Positions 37,355 through 48,573 are shown, counted from the first letter of the stretch. The stretch is DNA of 64,000 bases from Proteus terrae subsp. cibarius (GCF_011045835.1 NZ_CP047349.1:2294001-2358000); one strand, 5' to 3'. Translations and numbers: made by a program. Notes: generated by a model from the sequence alone, not told the origin.

Positions 37355-37374
37355 TGTATATCAATTGCTATACA
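37355..37374. promoter_or_regulatory. Candidate autoregulatory operator of the toxin-antitoxin pair
   Basis: TGTATA and TATACA are inverted around eight bases, just ahead of and partly against the AGGAGG site of the antitoxin gene. Antitoxins with ribbon-helix-helix domains usually bind such palindromes to repress their own operon. Binding here is an inference. Confidence 0.45.
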
Positions 37375-37386
37375 AGGAGGCGTGAT

Positions 37387-38132
<746 letters not shown>

Positions 38133-38149
38133 TTTATTGCTTTTAATAA

Positions 38150-38184
38150 ATAAAAAAATCCCCTGATAAATAAATACCAGGGGT
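38150..38184 (-). terminator. flgKL terminator
   Basis: On the minus strand CCCCTG and CAGGGG pair over a 12-base loop, followed by ATTTTTTTA. It lies 34 bp after the flgL stop. Confidence 0.85.
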
Positions 38185-38217
38185 GATATCAAAATATCTT
38201 AAAACGATACTAAATAA

Positions 38218-39162
38218 TTAGCGATACATTTTGAACATCGACATATCTTTCATGTCGTTAAAGACCTTATAAGAAGCCTGTAATACAGACTCTTCTTGGT
38301 AATAATCTGAAATCGCTTGTGTCCAATCTAAGTCACGCAGTTCACTTAAACGCTTTGCATTTCTTAAAGAAGTATCCGCACCTAAATCATCTAAGTTATC
38401 AAGCTCTTGAAGTTGTAAACCTAATTTAGCTTCTACACTTGAAATATTATTTAACGTTGCACGGTTAACACGGTTTGCAGCATCAATTTTTTCTAATGCA
38501 GCATCGCGATCTGCTTGTGGTTTACCTGTTAAAGGTTCACGTAATGCAGTAATAGCACCATCTAATGCTTCAAAAATATCCGGTGCTGTTCCTTTACTTC
38601 CTGAAGATTGTAATGTTTCAATCCCAGTGAAGTTAGTGACCATTTCAATATTGCTATCTACTTTTTGGGTAATTTGTTTATCACCACCTTGGTAGGTGAT
38701 TTTGCCTGTTGCATCAGCCACAAAAGGCGGTTTATCTGATTGGAAACCGGCAAAAATATAGCGACCCACACCATCTTTTGTATTACCAATCCCCACTAGC
38801 TGATCTTTTAAACCTTGTAATTGATCAGCAAGAGATGAGCGGTCTTCATCGCTTAATGTTGCATCATTACCCGCAGCAACCAGCGTTTCTTGAATTTTAG
38901 TTGTAATATTAACCATTTGACTGGCTAAACTCATTTGCAAAGACATACTGTTTTTTGCAAACCCACGCGCTGTTGCATATTGCTGGTTACGTGATTCAGA
39001 TTGCTTAACCATAACGGCTTGAGAAGCCGCCATTGGATCATCTGATGGTTTTTCAACACGACGACCACTGGAGATTTTATTTCCTTCAGTCATCCATTTG
39101 CTTTGCGAACTGGTGATATTATCCATTCGCTGGGAAAATATTTGATTTGAACTTAAGCGCAC
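38218..39162 (-). CDS. flgL: Flagellar hook-filament junction protein FlgL (HAP3)
   Basis: 314 residues from a GTG start at 39162 with AAGGA upstream. FlgL joins the FlgK ring to the filament. Flagellin-like ends: MRLSSNQIFSQRMDNITSSQ, SDDPMAASQAV and a C-terminal SYKVFNDMKDMSMFKMYR. It lies 24 bp after flgK in one operon. Confidence 0.97.
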   Translation of the reverse strand: MRLSSNQIFSQRMDNITSSQSKWMTEGNKISSGRRVEKPSDDPMAASQAVMVKQSESRNQQYATARGFAKNSMSLQMSLASQMVNITTKIQETLVAAGNDATLSDEDRSSLADQLQGLKDQLVGIGNTKDGVGRYIFAGFQSDKPPFVADATGKITYQGGDKQITQKVDSNIEMVTNFTGIETLQSSGSKGTAPDIFEALDGAITALREPLTGKPQADRDAALEKIDAANRVNRATLNNISSVEAKLGLQLQELDNLDDLGADTSLRNAKRLSELRDLDWTQAISDYYQEESVLQASYKVFNDMKDMSMFKMYR

Positions 39163-39186
39163 AATTTATTCCTTAATTCATGAGGC

Positions 39187-40830
39187 TTATAAAACCTGCA
39201 TAATCGCATCAAACATGGTATTTGCTGTTTGAATAACTTTAGCATTTGCCATGTAATATTCTTGGATACGATACATTTCACCGTATTCTTCATCCAAGTT
39301 CACACCAGAAACAGATTGTTGCTGAGACTGAATACTTTTGGTGATTGAGGTCTGTGCATCAAAATCAACTTGTGCTGTATTGACTTTATTACCCACCATA
39401 CTGATCAATGAGCCATACCCACCAGCAATTGTTGTTTTACCATCAATAATTTTTTCATCAGGTAACTCAAACAATTTTTTCATATTTTCGTTATCGCTTG
39501 GACCTGTATCTTTAGAGCCAGCAGCCGCAATCTTACTTGGATCCGTCACAGCCACTTCCATACCTGCAATCACATTACCCACAGATTGGACCACAATAGA
39601 ATCACCTTCTTGTGGTGTGCCATTAACTTTGATACTCATACCTTCGAATTTTAATTCGCCCGTTGTCGCATCAGGTGTGGCTTGAAATTTACGTTCACCA
39701 GGTTCTACTGTGACATTCCATTTGCCACTCTCATATGTAACGGTATAGTCAGCAGCTTTCACTTCTTTAGAATCGGTATATTTCACATCAAAGGTAGCAT
39801 CACCTTTGTTTTTACCGTTCGTCATCACATGAGCACCACCTAACTTAAAGAAATCCTCACCTTTGTCGCCATTTAAATCATAGCCTTCTTTGTGTTGTTT
39901 ATTAAATTGATCACCCAACACTAATGCTAATTGATTCAATTGATTACGGCTTGGATCTAATACTTCGTTACGGCTACGGTATGCACCACCAAGTTCACCG
40001 CCTTTAATGCGTTTTGCATCCACTTCACGAACTTCATCAATACCGTTGCTATAACCGATAACAAGGCGTTCACTGTTTTTGTTTGATGGAATAGCGGACA
40101 CTTCATAAGCGCGTGTACCAGAAACTAACGGTAAACCATTAGCAAATGTCACGTTAACAAAACCACCGTCTTGTTGTGTAACTTGAACATCCACTAATGT
40201 ATTCAATTCTTGAACTAAACGATCACGTTGGTCTAATAAGTCATTCGGATCAGCGCCATTAAAGCCTTTAGAACGACTAATTTCATTATTTAATTTGGCA
40301 ATCTGCTTTGTATATTCATTGATATTTTTAGAGGTATTCGTCACCTGACTATTGATATCTTTTTCCAGATCACGCAATGATTGGTCTGCTTTAGCAAACA
40401 TATTAACCATGGCTTCCGCTTTACCAATAACCGTTGTACGCGCAGGATTATCTTCTGCATTATTGGTTACGTTTGGTAAGCTAGTAAAGAATTCGTCAAT
40501 TGCACTCGAAACATCATTCCCTTTATCTGCTAACAAATCATTAATTTGTGAGATGTTTTTAGTATAGCTATTTAGGGCGCTTTGCTTAGTCACGGCACGA
40601 TTCAATTGACCAGCCAGGAATTCATTGTACTCACGATGAATACGACTGACGTTTACGCCATTACCGATATAGCCATTACCGGTCATCGTACCCCCGTTTT
40701 CATTAAATACTGTCATTTGACGGTTATACCAACTAACTTTCTGATTAGCGATGTTATTACTGGTAGTGCTCATCGCAGCTTGTGCCGCATTAAGTCCGCT
40801 CATCGCTGTATTAATTAAACTATTGGACAT
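39187..40830 (-). CDS. flgK: Flagellar hook-filament junction protein FlgK (HAP1)
   Basis: 547 residues, the E. coli length. FlgK forms the first junction layer on the hook; its export depends on FlgN. N-terminal rod motif NTAMSGLNAAQAAMSTTSNN, the segment DPNDLLDQRDRLVQELNTLV, and a C-terminal helix ending AKVIQTANTMFDAIMQVL are typical. AAGGA precedes the ATG. It has its own sigma28-type site at 40911-40937. Confidence 0.97.
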   Translation of the reverse strand: MSNSLINTAMSGLNAAQAAMSTTSNNIANQKVSWYNRQMTVFNENGGTMTGNGYIGNGVNVSRIHREYNEFLAGQLNRAVTKQSALNSYTKNISQINDLLADKGNDVSSAIDEFFTSLPNVTNNAEDNPARTTVIGKAEAMVNMFAKADQSLRDLEKDINSQVTNTSKNINEYTKQIAKLNNEISRSKGFNGADPNDLLDQRDRLVQELNTLVDVQVTQQDGGFVNVTFANGLPLVSGTRAYEVSAIPSNKNSERLVIGYSNGIDEVREVDAKRIKGGELGGAYRSRNEVLDPSRNQLNQLALVLGDQFNKQHKEGYDLNGDKGEDFFKLGGAHVMTNGKNKGDATFDVKYTDSKEVKAADYTVTYESGKWNVTVEPGERKFQATPDATTGELKFEGMSIKVNGTPQEGDSIVVQSVGNVIAGMEVAVTDPSKIAAAGSKDTGPSDNENMKKLFELPDEKIIDGKTTIAGGYGSLISMVGNKVNTAQVDFDAQTSITKSIQSQQQSVSGVNLDEEYGEMYRIQEYYMANAKVIQTANTMFDAIMQVL

Positions 40831-40910
40831 TTGTCTATCCTTTTACGTTTAGTCATCTCCCGTATGTACGGAGCATAACTGGGCAATTGATATGAATGCT
40901 CTGGTCTTTA

Positions 40911-40937
40911 TTATCGGTTCTTCCCCTCTAAACTTGA
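40911..40937 (-). promoter_or_regulatory. Sigma28-type promoter of flgKL
   Basis: On the minus strand TCAA, 15 bases, then ACCGATAA (seven of eight -10 bases, three of four -35 bases), about 80 bp upstream of flgK. The -35 half lies inside a hairpin (CCCCTC ... GAGGGG, 40923-40941) formed just after flgJ. Confidence 0.68.
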
Positions 40938-40948
40938 GGGGAAAATGA

Positions 40949-41935
40949 TTAAAATAGGTCGCTTAAATCGTGAGTATAAGTTTTAGCAACTTGCTCACCA
41001 CTTCCTTTTAATTGACCAATAATTGAAACCAGTTTTTTCGCATAACCCGGATCGGTGGCATAACCCGCTTCTTGAATACGGTAAGCTGCTTGTTCAGGGG
41101 TTTGAGCTTGAGGTACTTTGGCGTAACGAGGGCTTTCAGTGATAAGTCTGAGATAATCTTGAATAGCTTCAACATAGGAGCCATAAACACGGAAATTATC
41201 ACGCATTTTAATCGAGTTACCATCAATCACTTCAGTTGTCATGATATTCGTAACAGGCCCTTTCCAGCTACTTCCTGCTTTGATACCGAACAGGTTATAA
41301 CTTGGTTTGCCGTCACCGGTTAGAATTTCACGCTTACCCCAACCGGATTCAAGCGCAGCTTGAGCAACAACTAAAAGATGGTGTACACCTGTACCTTCTG
41401 TGGCTTGTTTCGCAGGCCCTAACAGTTTTGATGCAAAAGAAGCACTGCTTTCAGATAAGCCTTTAAGCTTACCAATCGTGCTTTCAACTGCATTTTGATA
41501 AGGCTGCATAGCACGATAAATTTGCCCCAAGGCTTGTGTTGGCATGGATTGAAAAATATCACTACCATCTAATGGCATCGGTGTTTTACCCGCCATTTCG
41601 CTAGGTTCCATCGTGACTTTGGCAGAAAGTTGTTTTTCTATCATGTCAGCAAAGCCCAAGCCTTTTTGTGATAAGTCTTGAGCGATTTGTTGATCATAAA
41701 GAGAGGTGTACATCTTGGTACTTTCTGAGTTGAACATGCTTTCTTGAGGAATGGCGTCACGCATGCTTTTTAACATCATTTGAACGAAAACACCTTCAAG
41801 TTGCTGCGCCACTTGGCGCAGCCCTTGCTGATCAGCATTTTGTCCAACCTGATATTTAAGTTTATTCAATGCATTACTATCATATGCTGGCGCTGACATC
41901 GCTGGCATTGAAGAAAGCAGAGATAAATCTTTCAT
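40949..41935 (-). CDS. flgJ: Flagellar rod cap and peptidoglycan hydrolase FlgJ
   Basis: 328 residues from the ATG at 41935, which shares a base with the flgI stop (TGATG); a start at 41965 lies inside flgI. The N-terminal half is the rod cap (RQVAQQLEGVFVQMMLKSMR). The C-terminal half (about 165-320) is a glucosaminidase that opens the wall for the rod: catalytic Glu in AALESGWGKREI, YNLFGIKAGSSW and YATDPGYAKKLVSII. It is the last gene of the flgB-J operon. Confidence 0.97.
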   Translation of the reverse strand: MKDLSLLSSMPAMSAPAYDSNALNKLKYQVGQNADQQGLRQVAQQLEGVFVQMMLKSMRDAIPQESMFNSESTKMYTSLYDQQIAQDLSQKGLGFADMIEKQLSAKVTMEPSEMAGKTPMPLDGSDIFQSMPTQALGQIYRAMQPYQNAVESTIGKLKGLSESSASFASKLLGPAKQATEGTGVHHLLVVAQAALESGWGKREILTGDGKPSYNLFGIKAGSSWKGPVTNIMTTEVIDGNSIKMRDNFRVYGSYVEAIQDYLRLITESPRYAKVPQAQTPEQAAYRIQEAGYATDPGYAKKLVSIIGQLKGSGEQVAKTYTHDLSDLF

Positions 41936-43041
41936 CAGATAATCTCCAATCTCGCACGTAAGCAACCCGCGCTTTCCATTGCTTGCAAAATTGACATTAA
42001 ATCTGTTGGTGTTGCACCAAGTGCATTTAATGTGCGGATCACTTCGTTTAAGCTTGCGCTTGCATTCACTTTCTGTAATGAGCCACCTTGTTCACTCATA
42101 TTCACGCTGGTATTACGCGTTACGACGGTGCTACCGCCCGCGAACGGAGTATTAGGTTGGCTTACATTCACTTGGCTATCGACCGTAACGGAAAGGTTGC
42201 CTTGGGCAATCGCACAGCTTCCTAATGTCACATCACGATTCATAACAACAGAACCCGTTCTTGCATTGATGATCACTTTCGCATCTGCAACAACACGTTT
42301 AATTTCAAGATTCTGTACTTCAGCCAAGAAACGTACTTGTTCACTTTTACCAATAGGAACACGTAATTGAACTGTACGTGCATCTAAAGGAATAGCGGTA
42401 CCCACACCTCGTAATTTATTAACAGTGTCAGAAATGTGTTGTGCCAAAGTGAAGTTTTCTTCATTCAGTTGTAAGTTCAGCAGACCAGTTTGACCAAATT
42501 GCGAAGGCAGTTCACGTTCAATGATAGCACCGCTGCTAATGCGCCCACCCGCTAACTGGTTAACCTTAACACTATTACCACCCGCAGATGCACCTGCTCC
42601 CCCAACAATAATATTGCCTTGTGCTAAAGCATAAACCTGATTATCAACACCTTTTAGCGGTGTCATCAGCAACGTACCACCACGTAAGCTTTTTGCATTA
42701 CCTAAGGATGAAACAACAACGTCGATGGATTGCCCTGTACGACCAAAAGGCGGTAATTTTGCAGTTACCATTACCGCAGCAACGTTTTTCAATTGCATAT
42801 TGGTGCCGGGTGGTACTGTGATCCCCAATTGTGAGAGCATGTTATTCAGACTTTGCGTGGTAAACGGGGTTTGCATTGTTTGGTCACCCGTTCCATCTAA
42901 TCCCACAACCAAACCATAACCAATCAGCGCATTTTCTCTTACCCCTTCAACAGAGGTGAGATCTCTGATCCGTTCGGCATGAGCGGAAAAACCGACACAT
43001 GTCATCACGATAAAGAAAAGGCTCATCGCTATTTTTTTCAT
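41935..43041 (-). CDS. flgI: Flagellar P-ring protein FlgI
   Basis: 368 residues from the ATG at 43041, which gives a clean signal peptide ([22 protein letters not shown]). An ATG at 43056 coupled to the flgH stop (TAATG) would add five residues; the choice is open. FlgI forms the periplasmic P ring around the rod with help from Flg[41 protein letters not shown] and the end [14 protein letters not shown] are near-identical to E. coli. Confidence 0.97.
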   Translation of the reverse strand: MKKIAMSLFFIVMTCVGFSAHAERIRDLTSVEGVRENALIGYGLVVGLDGTGDQTMQTPFTTQSLNNMLSQLGITVPPGTNMQLKNVAAVMVTAKLPPFGRTGQSIDVVVSSLGNAKSLRGGTLLMTPLKGVDNQVYALAQGNIIVGGAGASAGGNSVKVNQLAGGRISSGAIIERELPSQFGQTGLLNLQLNEENFTLAQHISDTVNKLRGVGTAIPLDARTVQLRVPIGKSEQVRFLAEVQNLEIKRVVADAKVIINARTGSVVMNRDVTLGSCAIAQGNLSVTVDSQVNVSQPNTPFAGGSTVVTRNTSVNMSEQGGSLQKVNASASLNEVIRTLNALGATPTDLMSILQAMESAGCLRARLEII

Positions 43042-43055
43042 CTGGACCCTACTCA

Positions 43056-43799
43056 TTAAAAAGGTGATACATTTAAGAAGAAGCGTTGTAGCCATCCCAT
43101 AGACTGTGCTTCATTGATATAACCGTCTCCGATATATTCAATACGCGCATCAGCAACTTGGGTTGAATTTACGGTATTAGTACCACTGATAGTTCTTGGG
43201 TTCACAACACCTGAGAAACGGATAAATTCAGTACCTTGATTGATAGCAATTTGCTTTTCGCCAATAACATGCAGGTTTCCATTGGCAAGGAGCTGATCGA
43301 CGGTAACTGTAATGGTGCCTTTAAAGGTATTGTTCGCATTTGCGCCACCTTTACCGCCAAAGTCACTGTTCCCTTCCATACTCATATCTGTGCGTTTATT
43401 ACCAAATATTCCTTCTAAGAATCCCGGCGTAATCGCAGCAAGGAATCCTGCTTTACCATTACGGCTGGCATTTGCAGATGAGTTTTTGCTTGCACTGACA
43501 TTCTCTTGCAATGTAATAGTCAGCGTATCGCCTATATTGCGAGGACGTCTATCTTCAAATAAAGGTTGATAGCCAAAATAAACAGGCTGAGTTGCCTGAA
43601 AAATAGAGCCATTGGGTGCCGGTGCAGTCGGTGCCGTTGGAACCGCCGTTGTGTTGCCTTCCACTAACGGTTTTTTGGGTATATATGCGCATCCCGACAG
43701 TGTCAGTACCAACAGGGCGGTACCTAAACGTTGATGACGACGCCATCTGACACTAAGCTTTCTTGCCCCAGAATTGTCAGTAATGACCTTTGTATCCAT
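43056..43799 (-). CDS. flgH: Flagellar L-ring lipoprotein FlgH
   Basis: 247 residues from the ATG at 43799 (AAGAG 8 bases upstream). FlgH forms the outer-membrane L ring. The lipobox is LTLSGC with the acylated Cys at residue 37, after an unusually long basic N-region ([16 protein letters not shown]). The mature part is canonical: [40 protein letters not shown] and [20 protein letters not shown]. An earlier ATG at 43856 would lengthen the N-region further. Confidence 0.96.
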   Translation of the reverse strand: MDTKVITDNSGARKLSVRWRRHQRLGTALLVLTLSGCAYIPKKPLVEGNTTAVPTAPTAPAPNGSIFQATQPVYFGYQPLFEDRRPRNIGDTLTITLQENVSASKNSSANASRNGKAGFLAAITPGFLEGIFGNKRTDMSMEGNSDFGGKGGANANNTFKGTITVTVDQLLANGNLHVIGEKQIAINQGTEFIRFSGVVNPRTISGTNTVNSTQVADARIEYIGDGYINEAQSMGWLQRFFLNVSPF

Positions 43800-43862
43800 C
43801 TTCGATACTCTTTTAGTAATACGCCTGACAGGAAACCCTGTCAGGCTAATGAACAAACGAAA

Positions 43863-44645
43863 TTAGAGTTGCGTTAGTTTCTGTAACATCTGATCAGATG
43901 TTGAAATCGCTTTACTGTTAATTTCATAAGCACGTTGAGTTTGGATCATATTGACCAGCTCTTCAGCTACATTAACGTTAGAGGTTTCAACATATCCCTG
44001 ATACAACAAGCCTGCGCCGTTGATACCCGGGGCATTTTCAGTAGGTGCGCCAGAACTTGCAGTTTCTAAGTACAAGTTTTCACCGACACTTTCTAATCCG
44101 CTGTCATTAATAAAGGTAGTTAGTGTCAATTGACCCACTTGTTGTGGCGCAGGGGAGCCTTCAATCTCAACACTGACTGTACCATCACGACCAATCATGA
44201 CCTTTTTCGCAGTTTCAGGAAGAATAATTGCAGGCACAACTTGGAAACCACTAGTGGTGACTAATTGCCCATTTTGATCCATTTGAAAAGAGCCATCACG
44301 GGTATAAGCGTCTGTACCATCAGGTAACTGGACATGGAAGAAACCCTGTCCTTTAATCGCCACATCACGAGTACCATTAGTTTGAGCCAAATTACCTTGA
44401 CTATGTAAACGCTCAGTCGCAACTGGACGAACACCCGTACCAATTTGTAAACCTGAAGGTGCATTTGTCTGTTCAGACGTCATCGCACCAGGCTGGCGAA
44501 TGGTTTGATACAGTAAATCTTCGAAAACCGCACGCTGACGTTTAAAGCCATTGGTGCTGACGTTTGCGAGGTTGTTGGAAATCACATCCATGTTTGTCTG
44601 TTGTGCATCCAACCCAGTTTTAGCAATCCATAAAGAACGGATCAT
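43863..44645 (-). CDS. flgG: Flagellar distal rod protein FlgG
   Basis: 260 residues, the standard length. FlgG builds the distal rod. N-terminal [40 protein letters not shown] and C-terminal [20 protein letters not shown] with end [10 protein letters not shown] are the rod-family signatures. GGGG lies just before the ATG. 19 bp after flgF. Confidence 0.98.
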   Translation of the reverse strand: MIRSLWIAKTGLDAQQTNMDVISNNLANVSTNGFKRQRAVFEDLLYQTIRQPGAMTSEQTNAPSGLQIGTGVRPVATERLHSQGNLAQTNGTRDVAIKGQGFFHVQLPDGTDAYTRDGSFQMDQNGQLVTTSGFQVVPAIILPETAKKVMIGRDGTVSVEIEGSPAPQQVGQLTLTTFINDSGLESVGENLYLETASSGAPTENAPGINGAGLLYQGYVETSNVNVAEELVNMIQTQRAYEINSKAISTSDQMLQKLTQL

Positions 44646-44664
44646 GGTTTTCCCCTTACACTAT

Positions 44665-45420
44665 TTAACTCAGTGATAGCAATTGGTTAGCTCGTTGCGC
44701 ATTATCATCAGCGCTATGGATAACCTTCATTTGCATTTCGAAACGTCTTGCGTTTGCTATCATATCGACCATGGCTTCTGCTGGATTGACATTACTGCCC
44801 TCTAACACACCAGCTAACACCTTCACGCTATCATCTGCAGGTAATTCCTCACCAGCACGCGCAACTCCTTTCGGTGATAAATGGAATAACCCATCATCAC
44901 CACGAACTAAGTCGTTTTGCTCTGGTTTTACCATTTTCAGACGACCAATTTGACCCAGCATTTTTGGTGGATCAGTAGGCACATGCGCAGTCACAATACC
45001 GTTATTGGCAATACTAACATTTGCTTGAGCAGGTACTTCAATCGCACCGTTATCACCCATTAACAAACGCCCTTGTACCATCAACATGCCGTCAGCGTTA
45101 CGTTGAATATTCCCGTTTCGGGTATAGGCTTCAGTACCATCTTCAAGTTGAACCGCTAAATAGCCGTTATCACTTAAAGCAACGTCCATTGATCGGCCGG
45201 TATAGTTCATCGTTCCTTGACTCTGATCGCTACCTGGCGTTGATGCTACCGTTAATGTACGAGTCGGTAAGGTATCGCCATTGACAGGTACGGCTCGCAT
45301 TGCACTAAGCTGCGCTTTGAATCCCGGCGTTGATGCGTTTGCTAAGTTGTTTGCCACGACAGCTTGATTTTCCATCGAATGTCTGGCGCCGCCCATCGCG
45401 GTATAAATCACATGATCCAT
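44665..45420 (-). CDS. flgF: Flagellar proximal rod protein FlgF
   Basis: 251 residues. FlgF is one of the proximal rod subunits. Start MDHVIYTAMGGARHSMENQA, then NNLANASTPGFKAQLSAM, and end AEAMVDMIANARRFEMQMKV. It lies 21 bp after flgE and 19 bp before flgG. Confidence 0.98.
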   Translation of the reverse strand: MDHVIYTAMGGARHSMENQAVVANNLANASTPGFKAQLSAMRAVPVNGDTLPTRTLTVASTPGSDQSQGTMNYTGRSMDVALSDNGYLAVQLEDGTEAYTRNGNIQRNADGMLMVQGRLLMGDNGAIEVPAQANVSIANNGIVTAHVPTDPPKMLGQIGRLKMVKPEQNDLVRGDDGLFHLSPKGVARAGEELPADDSVKVLAGVLEGSNVNPAEAMVDMIANARRFEMQMKVIHSADDNAQRANQLLSLS

Positions 45421-45441
45421 AACAGATTATTTCCGGCGTTA

Positions 45442-46668
45442 TTAGCGCAAGCTAACCAGAGTCTGCAGGATCTGATCCTGAGTCTTGATGGTTTGTGCGT
45501 TTGATTGATAGTTACGTTGAGCAACGATCATGTTGACTAACTCTTGGCTCATATCCACGTTAGACGCTTCTAATGCGTTATTGGTTAACTTGCCGAATAC
45601 ACCAGAGCCTGCAACACCGACGATTGGTGAACCTGAACCGTTAGTTTCAGACCACATATTGTCGCCTTGTGAGCTTAAACCACCTGCGTTTGCAAAGTTA
45701 GCTAATGCGATTTGACCAACAACTTGGCTTTGTTGGTTTGAATAAGTCGCCATGATTGAGCCATCTTGCTCAATACGGAAGTTGGTGAATTCACCTGCTT
45801 GGTAACCGTTTTGCGCTAATTTAGATACGCTGGATTCAGAGACTTTTTGCTGAGTGCTACCAGTGAAATCTAATTCGATAGTACCCACAGCAGAGCCATT
45901 CAAAGAAGCAATATTCATATCGGTCTTTGTATAACTCTCTAGCACCCCTGCATTGGTATATTTTAAAGTGCCTAAATCTTGATGAGGCGTTGGCGCACCA
46001 CCTGCTATTTTAGTTGACGTATCTTGCCCATAAACTTTCCATTCATTGTCATTAGTTTTTACAAAGAATAAGTTCAGGTTATGTTCATTACCTAAGCTAT
46101 CGTAAGTGGTAACGTTAGTACTGAAGTTATAAGTATCACCATCTTTAGAATCAAATGGCGTTTTAGCAGGTTTCTCTTCACCTGAATTAAGGTTAACCGC
46201 CATATTGATTTTGTCTGTTGCACTGGCATTCATCATATCGGTAGGAATAACGATAGGTGTTGGTGTCGCCCCTTTTTGAACAACATTTTTACCATCAACA
46301 ACTTGTACTGGATAACCTGTTACACGCATACCTTGCATATTGGTCAGGAAACCGTCTTTATTTTTACCAAATTCACCGTTACGTGAATAGAAAACACCGC
46401 CATTTTGGTCTTCAATGCGGAAAAAACCACCGCCAGAAATTGCCACGTCTGTTGGACGGTTAGTGGTTGTGATACTACCGTCTTTAAAGTTTTGGCTAAT
46501 GCCTGCCACTTTAACACCCAGACCTGCACCTGAACCGGCGAAAACGTCTGCAAAAGAAACGTTTGCACCTTTAAAACCGTAGGTTGCAGAGTTAGAAATA
46601 TTGTTACCGATAGTATCTAAGTTAGCGGCTGCTGCGTTTAAACCACTTACTGCTTGTGAAAAGGACAT
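45442..46668 (-). CDS. flgE: Flagellar hook protein FlgE
   Basis: 408 residues (E. coli 402). FlgE polymerises into the hook under the FlgD cap, to a length set by FliK. N-terminal SFSQAVSGLNAAAANLDTIG, NNISNSATYGFKGANVSFAD and C-terminal NVDMSQELVNMIVAQRNYQS are typical. A strong GGAGGG precedes the ATG. Confidence 0.98.
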   Translation of the reverse strand: MSFSQAVSGLNAAAANLDTIGNNISNSATYGFKGANVSFADVFAGSGAGLGVKVAGISQNFKDGSITTTNRPTDVAISGGGFFRIEDQNGGVFYSRNGEFGKNKDGFLTNMQGMRVTGYPVQVVDGKNVVQKGATPTPIVIPTDMMNASATDKINMAVNLNSGEEKPAKTPFDSKDGDTYNFSTNVTTYDSLGNEHNLNLFFVKTNDNEWKVYGQDTSTKIAGGAPTPHQDLGTLKYTNAGVLESYTKTDMNIASLNGSAVGTIELDFTGSTQQKVSESSVSKLAQNGYQAGEFTNFRIEQDGSIMATYSNQQSQVVGQIALANFANAGGLSSQGDNMWSETNGSGSPIVGVAGSGVFGKLTNNALEASNVDMSQELVNMIVAQRNYQSNAQTIKTQDQILQTLVSLR

Positions 46669-46695
46669 GCGCCCTCCAAGTTGAATATGTGTTAG

Positions 46696-47526
46696 TTAAA
46701 GAACCTGACGAATTTCATCCAATGAAACGGTATTACCTAAGCCAACATCAAGGCGGGCACCACCATCCACCATGGACACACTATTCACCAGCGCATAATT
46801 CAGTGTCTTAACAGGGACCTGAGCATCATTAAGCGTGGCGTTAACGGTAAATTTATAGCTTCCCGGTGGAACAGGATTGTCATTTTCATCAGTACAATCC
46901 CAAGAGAAGTTATAAACATCCGGTAGCATCTTTTTGTCCATATTGATTGTACGAACGGTCACACCACTCGCATTGGTGATGTTTATCGTAAGAGAATCGG
47001 TTGGACTGAGTAATTCAAAACCAAAAGGTGTTGAAAAAAGGTGTTCACTGTCAGGCGTATTTGGATCCGTACCATCTGCTTTATACGTTCCCATTTGCTG
47101 ACGAGTTTTTTCATTTTGAGTGTCAGGTGTTGGAATGGTGTCATCCCCATCACCGGGATTTTCAGTCTCACCTTTACCGTCGGTTGGCTGAAAGACAACA
47201 ATTTTATTCCCTGCGACCATAACACCTCGTCCCACCAGCGAAGAGGCTTTTAACGCCTGACTTTGGTCAATCTGGCCAACAATGTTATTCACTGTTTTAT
47301 TCAGTGTTTCAATGCCTTCAACGGTTGAAATCTGAGCTAACTGGGAAGTTAACTCATTATTTTGCATTGGGTTTGTTGGATCTTGATTTTTCATCTGGGT
47401 GATGAGAAGTGTCAGGAAATTCCCTTTAATATCATCACTACCACTTTTTTTCGTATGGTATGAAGAAGGAGCATCCCCGATAATGGTATTATCATAAGGT
47501 TCATTCATTGAGGAGGAAATACCCAC
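46696..47526 (-). CDS. flgD: Flagellar hook cap protein FlgD
   Basis: 276 residues from a GTG at 47526 with GGGAGA 7 bases upstream; the start MGISSSMNEP matches the E. coli pattern. FlgD caps the growing hook. The N-terminal part (DIKGNFLTLLITQMKNQDPT, NELTSQLAQISTVEGIETLN) is canonical. The protein is some 45 residues longer than E. coli FlgD (231): a segment at about 113-165, rich in D, T, P and G (GDGDDTIPTPDTQNEKTRQQ), interrupts the first beta domain, before the FlgD Ig-like domain resumes (YNFSWDCTDENDNPVPPGSY). Confidence 0.96.
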   Translation of the reverse strand: MGISSSMNEPYDNTIIGDAPSSYHTKKSGSDDIKGNFLTLLITQMKNQDPTNPMQNNELTSQLAQISTVEGIETLNKTVNNIVGQIDQSQALKASSLVGRGVMVAGNKIVVFQPTDGKGETENPGDGDDTIPTPDTQNEKTRQQMGTYKADGTDPNTPDSEHLFSTPFGFELLSPTDSLTINITNASGVTVRTINMDKKMLPDVYNFSWDCTDENDNPVPPGSYKFTVNATLNDAQVPVKTLNYALVNSVSMVDGGARLDVGLGNTVSLDEIRQVL

Positions 47527-47538
47527 AATTTATTCTCC

Positions 47539-47943
47539 CTATTGACCTATCATCAGTGTTTTTTGCATCAGCGATTTTGCCGTGTTCATCACTTCGACGT
47601 TAGCTTGGTAGCTTCTTGATGCAGAGATGGTGTTAATCATTTCACCCACAACATCAACATTTGGCATACGTACATACCCTTTTTCATCGGCAAAGGGATG
47701 TCCCGGCTGATATTCCATACGAAATGGCGCAGGATCATCCACCACTTCAGTAACACGAACACCACCAATTTCTTGACCAGCAGGTGCGTTTACCTGAAAA
47801 ACAACCTGCTTTGCACGATATGGGTCGCCATCTGGACCCGCAACACTGTCAGCGTTTGCCATATTGCTGGCACTCACATTTAAACGCTGTGATTGCGCTG
47901 AAAGTGCTGAACTTGAAATATCGAAAATACTAAATAAAGACAT
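47539..47943 (-). CDS. flgC: Flagellar proximal rod protein FlgC
   Basis: 134 residues, the usual size. Proximal rod subunit. [33 protein letters not shown] and C-terminal [20 protein letters not shown] are family signatures. 10 bp after flgB and 12 bp before flgD. Confidence 0.98.
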   Translation of the reverse strand: MSLFSIFDISSSALSAQSQRLNVSASNMANADSVAGPDGDPYRAKQVVFQVNAPAGQEIGGVRVTEVVDDPAPFRMEYQPGHPFADEKGYVRMPNVDVVGEMINTISASRSYQANVEVMNTAKSLMQKTLMIGQ

Positions 47944-47953
47944 GCTCTTTACC

Positions 47954-48364
47954 CTACTGTTGCAATACAGCCATCATGCTTTTAACTTGCGAGTTAATAA
48001 ATGTCACATCAGCCTGATACTTAAGGCTATTGTCAGCAAAATTACTACGTTCCATGTCCATATCCACGGTATTACCATCCATCGCAGTTTGATGAGGCAC
48101 GCGATAGAGTAAGTCCGCTTCTAAGCGATAACCGGGTTTGATCGGGATATGGCGTTCAGATGTCATAGCCAATTGCATGCCATGAGTACCTGTACGCCCA
48201 TTTTCAATGGTTTTCTTCAATTCAGAAGCAAAATCAATATCACGAGCCTGAAAGCCTGGGGTATCTGCGTTAGCGATATTCGCAGCGAGAATTTCTTGGC
48301 GTTTATTACGTATTGAGAGCGCTTCTTGTTGAAAATGAAACGTATTTTCTAATTTATCGAGCAT
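47954..48364 (-). CDS. flgB: Flagellar proximal rod protein FlgB
   Basis: 136 residues. Proximal rod subunit at the MS-ring side. [40 protein letters not shown] and [20 protein letters not shown] match the family. AAGGA precedes the ATG. First gene of the minus-strand flgBCDEFGHIJ operon, divergent from flgA. Confidence 0.98.
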   Translation of the reverse strand: MLDKLENTFHFQQEALSIRNKRQEILAANIANADTPGFQARDIDFASELKKTIENGRTGTHGMQLAMTSERHIPIKPGYRLEADLLYRVPHQTAMDGNTVDMDMERSNFADNSLKYQADVTFINSQVKSMMAVLQQ

Positions 48365-48445
48365 CTTCTATCCTTGGTGGCTAAGCCACTTACCTCAGCT
48401 GATAAAACAATTTCAGTTGACAGAATAAACGCTCAAAAAAAAGAT

Positions 48446-48488
48446 GATTGGAGGAATAGGCGTAAATTGGATTGCTATTTATGCGTTT
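48446..48488. promoter_or_regulatory. Candidate FlhDC box in the flgB-flgA divergent region
   Basis: GATTGGAGGAATAGGCG and TGCTATTTATGCGTTT lie ten bases apart and resemble the inverted FlhDC half-sites (AAATAGCG and CGCTATTT with flanking G/C and TT). Position between the two class 2 start codons, 80-120 bp from each, is as expected. The match is imperfect. Confidence 0.4.
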
Positions 48489-48573
48489 AAGGCGTGCAAA
48501 GTCGATGTACACTGTTATTGCTAAATAATGGCAAACGCACAATTAGCATCAACTCTGTAAGGTGATACAAATT

